From assembly GCA_028822675.1 (NCBI GenBank), contig JAPKDE010000102.1:1-8657 (forward strand): a DNA stretch of 8,657 nucleotides, read 5' to 3'. Source of the DNA: Dehalococcoidia bacterium (GTDB lineage Bacteria > Chloroflexota > Dehalococcoidia > UBA3495). Below the pieces are notes generated by a model. The model did not search any database and was not told the origin of the DNA. It saw nothing but the letters and a program-made list of their open reading frames with translations. The position numbers were made by a program, and so were the translations under genes. Of the stretch, positions 6,331-8,657 are shown piece after piece (the stretch's first letter is position 1; every line of letters begins with the position of its first letter).

Positions 6331-7041
6331 TTAATCTTCGAGGGCGATTCTGATTCGCTTGTTGATACGCCCTTTGCTTTCGTGACCAACAATTTTGATT
6401 ACGCCCACTTCACGGGTATTAGCAACGTGGGTGCCGCCATCGGCCTGCAGGTCCAGTCCATTTATATCAATGGTACGAATTTCTTGGATGTTGGGAGGGA
6501 GCAGGTTGATCTTGGTACGGATCAAATCGGGGACTTGGTCTGCTTCTTCTCGGGTCAGGTTATGAGCGTGAATGTCCCGGTTTTCAGCAACTTCAGCATT
6601 GACCTTCATCTCCAATTCTTCGACAAACTCGGCGGAGAAGTTCTCAAACTCAAAGTCCATCCGACCCTCGCCGGGTTTCATATCGCCCCCGGTCACCAGG
6701 GCGCCATAATCACGCCAGACAACGCCGCAAAGAATATGCAGGGCGGTGTGAGTGCGCATCAAAAGATAACGCCGGTCCCAGTCGATCACGCCTTGTACGG
6801 TTGCACCTGCGGCGGGCAAATCCCCTGCAATCTGGTGCACCAAGTTACCATCCACCCGTTTGACTCCGGTCACCTGATAATCTTGCCCGGCGGCAATCAA
6901 AGTTCCGGAATCACTGGGTTGCCCACCGCCGCCGGTATAGAACGCGGTCCGGTCTAAAACTACGCCGCCGTCAACCACATCCGTGATGGTGGCATCAAAC
7001 TCTTTTAGGTAGCTTTCTTGATGGTAGAGAAGTTCGGTCAT
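6331..7041 (-). CDS. alaX: Stand-alone alanyl-tRNA editing protein (AlaX, medium type)
   Basis: A 236-residue trans-editing protein related to the editing half of alanyl-tRNA synthetase. It removes Ser or Gly wrongly attached to tRNA-Ala. The N-terminal beta-barrel-like part holds FYTGGGGQPSD (34-44), the family signature. The catalytic zinc site usually has HxxxH and CxxxH. Here H98 and H102 are present in 'RTHTALH', while the second half reads DGGTH (201-205), so Asp201 occupies the usual Cys position and His205 is kept. The length fits AlaXM rather than the short AlaXS form, and no aminoacylation domain is present. The ATG has GAGGAAG 5 nt upstream. It is the first gene of the leftward operon, downstream of the extended -10 promoter near 7153-7161, and is 98 nt from hyuA. 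A metabolic link to the hyu genes is not obvious. Confidence 0.93.
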   Translation of the reverse strand: MTELLYHQESYLKEFDATITDVVDGGVVLDRTAFYTGGGGQPSDSGTLIAAGQDYQVTGVKRVDGNLVHQIAGDLPAAGATVQGVIDWDRRYLLMRTHTALHILCGVVWRDYGALVTGGDMKPGEGRMDFEFENFSAEFVEELEMKVNAEVAENRDIHAHNLTREEADQVPDLIRTKINLLPPNIQEIRTIDINGLDLQADGGTHVANTREVGVIKIVGHESKGRINKRIRIALED

Positions 7042-7152
7042 CGGGACTTCCTCAGGAAATTTATTGTCGTTTTAGCCGTTATTTCCATTGCTTTATTGCG
7101 GCCAATCCAGAGAGATTGAAGCATAAAATAGCCTCGGTGCAGGCGCTCGGCC

Positions 7153-7181
7153 ATTATAGCAGACAGTATATATTGGAGAAT
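7153..7181 (-). promoter_or_regulatory. Candidate promoter for the alaX-hyu operon (extended -10)
   Basis: On the - strand TGCTATAAT (7161 to 7153) is a perfect extended -10 box. The -35 position (about 7176-7181) reads ATTCTC, which is poor but tolerated with an extended -10. The start point would be near 7146, giving an untranslated leader of about 105 nt. A GAGAA/TTCTC inverted repeat overlaps the -35 zone and could be an operator. Confidence 0.55.
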
Positions 7182-7262
7182 CTTGCTTCTCGGGTATTCG
7201 CGCCCCGTGCTTTGAGGTACCAAGGGCGAGTCTAAGATGCGTTAACGGCGGGGTTAATTCAG

Positions 7263-7291
7263 TTGTTTTTCACCAGGCGTAATGACATAAT
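7263..7291 (+). promoter_or_regulatory. Candidate promoter for dnaN
   Basis: TTGTTT (7263-7268), a 17-nt spacer and CATAAT (7286-7291) preceded by TGA (extended -10 form) make a plausible vegetative promoter. Transcription would begin near 7298, about 100 nt before the dnaN ATG. Confidence 0.5.
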
Positions 7292-7398
7292 AACCGGACT
7301 TCTCAGAGGTGGATTCTCGGGTAGGCTCCCCAAAGTGCCTGTTCGAGCGTAAAAGTACCCTGAACTAAACTCTGAGCAAACAACTAAGTGGGCGGAAG

Positions 7399-8547
7399 AT
7401 GAAGATATCGTGCTTGCAAGAGAACCTCAGCAGAGGACTGGCTGTAGTGGGCCGCGCCGTAGCCAATAGGGCTACGCTGCCAGTAACCCAAAACGTGCTG
7501 CTCAGCGTCGAACAATCGATGCTGAAACTGTCGGCTACCAACCTGGAAATCGCAATGACTACTTGGGTCGGAGCTAGTATTGAAGAGGAAGGCTCGATCA
7601 CGGTGCCTGCTCGCCTTCTGACAGAGTTCGTCAACTCTCTACCTAACGACACGATTAACCTGACGCTGGATCAAGGCTCTGGGTTGCTGGAGATTTCCTC
7701 CGGCAACTCCGATGCTCATATCAACACTACCGACGCCTCGGAGTTTCCTCCGATACCAACGGTTGATGATGGCATTGCCGCCCAGATAGACCCGGTAATT
7801 TTGAAATCTGCTATCACCCGTGTGGCCTTCGCCGCCGCCACGGAGGAATCTCGCCCGGTGCTCACTGGTGTTGAGATGAAACTTGAAGACAGCAAATTCA
7901 CCATGGCTGCCGCTGACGGGTTCCGTCTGGCCGTGCATCATGGGGCATTGCTTAATTCGGTGCCAGAAGAGATGAGCGTAATCATCCCTGCGCGTACCAT
8001 GAATGAACTGAACCGTCTCATTGGTGACCGCGACGAACCCGTTGAGATTTTAATGACCCCCGCCAAAGGACAGGTGATGTTCCGCGTGCAGGGTGGCGAC
8101 AGAATAGAGATTGTCTCCCAGCTATTGCAGGGTACCTTCCCTAACTACGAACAGTTGATCCCCCAGAGTTACACCACCCGGGCGATCATGGATTTGCCGA
8201 CCGTGCTGCGGTCTGCTAAGACAGCCTCCATCTTTGCCAGGGACGGCAGCAACATCATCAGGATGCACCTGATGCCGGCTGCCGCTGATTCTGAGCCGCC
8301 CAAGGTGGAAATTTCTGCCCGGTCTGAGGAAGTTGGCGACAACCGGGACTTGGTAGACCTGGACGAGATTGAAGGCGAAGAAGGCAAGATAGCCTTCAAC
8401 AGCCGCTACCTATTAGATGTACTAGCGGTCCTAGAGAAGGGCAAAGTAGCCCTGGAAACCACCACATCATCCAGCCCCGGAGTTTTTAGACCCACCGACT
8501 CCGAAGACTACATCCACGTGGTCATGCCGATGTTCGTGCAATGGTGA
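7399..8547 (+). CDS. dnaN: DNA polymerase III subunit beta (sliding clamp)
   Basis: A 382-residue beta clamp, the ring that tethers DNA polymerase III to DNA and recruits many repair proteins. The start MKISCLQENLSRGLAVVGRAV matches the usual first helix, followed by 'ATLPVTQNVLLSV' (25-37). The domain-2 motifs 'FAAATEESRPVLTGVEM' and 'DGFRLAVHH' and the domain-3 'GTFPNYEQLIPQ' and 'FNSRYLLDVLAVLEKGKV' appear in order, so all three domains (about 1-120, 121-250, 251-382) are complete. The C-terminal MPM (376-378) in 'HVVMPMFVQW' is the conserved edge of the protein-binding pocket; the tail extends a few residues beyond. The ATG has only a weak, closely spaced purine site (GGCGGAAG). No dnaA lies upstream and no recF downstream, so it is outside the classic dnaA-dnaN-recF cluster. 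Its last 26 bases overlap a convergent gene. Confidence 0.98.
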   Translation: MKISCLQENLSRGLAVVGRAVANRATLPVTQNVLLSVEQSMLKLSATNLEIAMTTWVGASIEEEGSITVPARLLTEFVNSLPNDTINLTLDQGSGLLEISSGNSDAHINTTDASEFPPIPTVDDGIAAQIDPVILKSAITRVAFAAATEESRPVLTGVEMKLEDSKFTMAAADGFRLAVHHGALLNSVPEEMSVIIPARTMNELNRLIGDRDEPVEILMTPAKGQVMFRVQGGDRIEIVSQLLQGTFPNYEQLIPQSYTTRAIMDLPTVLRSAKTASIFARDGSNIIRMHLMPAAADSEPPKVEISARSEEVGDNRDLVDLDEIEGEEGKIAFNSRYLLDVLAVLEKGKVALETTTSSSPGVFRPTDSEDYIHVVMPMFVQW

Positions 8548-8657
8548 CTAAATCTGACTCCTCGGGAACAATGGCCGGGATACTCCCTTCCATATAAAGT
8601 TCGTCTTTTGAAGCAGTAACTTGGATGCGAAGTGCTCCAAGAATTGACTCCATATCA
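8522..8657 (-). CDS. C-terminal end of a leftward gene, possibly a site-specific recombinase
   Basis: On the - strand a frame is open from the window edge and stops at TGA 8522-8524, giving 44 residues. They begin DMESILGALRIQVTASKDE and end DLVTIARTSA. The helix-like start, a strand with 'ELYMEGSIPAIVP' and a short basic 'TIARTSA' tail resemble the C-terminal end of large serine recombinases as I remember it, where a 'GxIP' strand precedes a '(R/Q)TS(A)' end. This is too short to be sure, and a chance frame remains possible. It overlaps the dnaN 3' end by 26 bases in convergent orientation. The start and most of the gene are outside the window. Confidence 0.5.
   Translation of the reverse strand, partial: DMESILGALRIQVTASKDELYMEGSIPAIVPEESDLVTIARTSA

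Larger units (their letters stand above)
7042..7398. other. 357-nt divergent intergenic region between alaX and dnaN
   Basis: It contains two candidate promoters pointing outward (described separately), a weak inverted repeat GAGAA-6-TTCTC (7176-7191) over the expected -35 zone of the leftward promoter, and a repeated 10-mer TTCTCGGGTA (7187-7196 and 7314-7323). No RNA gene, riboswitch, DnaA box (TTATNCACA) or credible coding region was seen. Confidence 0.6.

Noticed and set aside
6276..6360. A tRNA gene on the + strand starting GGCCTGTAGCTCAG
   Set aside because: The D stem does not close properly (no GAGC partner), and no anticodon arm, GTTCGA-type T loop or matching 3' acceptor follows.
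6382..6957. A 191-residue open frame on the + strand
   Set aside because: Antisense shadow of alaX, which carries the full set of family motifs apart from the noted Asp.
7038..7223. A 61-residue open frame on the - strand between alaX and dnaN
   Set aside because: It spans the likely alaX promoter, has no good ribosome site and no recognisable protein pattern.
1..8657. CRISPR arrays, insertion sequences, toxin-antitoxin or defence genes
   Set aside because: No regularly spaced repeats, transposase motifs or terminal inverted repeats with target duplications were seen; all larger genes have metabolic or housekeeping assignments.

Overview
The window looks like an ordinary chromosomal stretch from a free-living bacterium. 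The gene mix suggests Chloroflexota, perhaps Dehalococcoidia/SAR202-like: hydantoinase/oxoprolinase-family subunits, a PIG-L deacetylase, a stand-alone alanyl-tRNA editing protein and small DUF1059 and Lin0512-type proteins. This placement is inference from gene content and style; there is no rRNA or other marker except dnaN.

Layout. On the + strand, bases 1-683 hold the 3' part of a Lin0512-family gene followed by a small cupin gene. They end at a 23-bp perfect inverted repeat (716-762) that reads as a bidirectional terminator, next to two further stem-loops (783-817). On the - strand, a DUF1059-type gene (813-1013) converges on this site. The next genes are all on the - strand and appear to form one operon transcribed leftward from an extended -10 promoter near 7153-7161. 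In transcription order they are alaX (alanyl-tRNA editing), hyuA-like, PIG-L deacetylase, hyuB-like and a lipoprotein of unknown function. Gaps are 98, 34 and 35 nt, and the last junction is a TAATG overlap. A 357-nt intergenic region with divergent promoters separates this operon from dnaN (7399-8547, + strand, DNA polymerase III sliding clamp). The 3' end of dnaN overlaps the tail of another leftward gene that is cut by the window edge; its last 44 residues resemble the end of a site-specific recombinase, but only weakly.

How the genes may work together. HyuA (ATPase/kinase-like) and HyuB (metal-binding partner) should form an ATP-dependent enzyme that opens a cyclic amide or carboxylates a ketone-like substrate. 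The PIG-L amidohydrolase encoded between them could act on the same or a related N-acyl or amide compound. The substrate cannot be read from the sequence. The lipoprotein is coupled to hyuB but acts outside the cytoplasm. AlaX may simply share the promoter.

I see no convincing new defence system, CRISPR array, insertion sequence or RNA gene. The points most worth following are the hyuA-PIG-L-hyuB-lipoprotein arrangement, the Asp in place of Cys at a zinc-ligand position of AlaX, the stem-loop cluster at 716-817, and the truncated gene overlapping dnaN.
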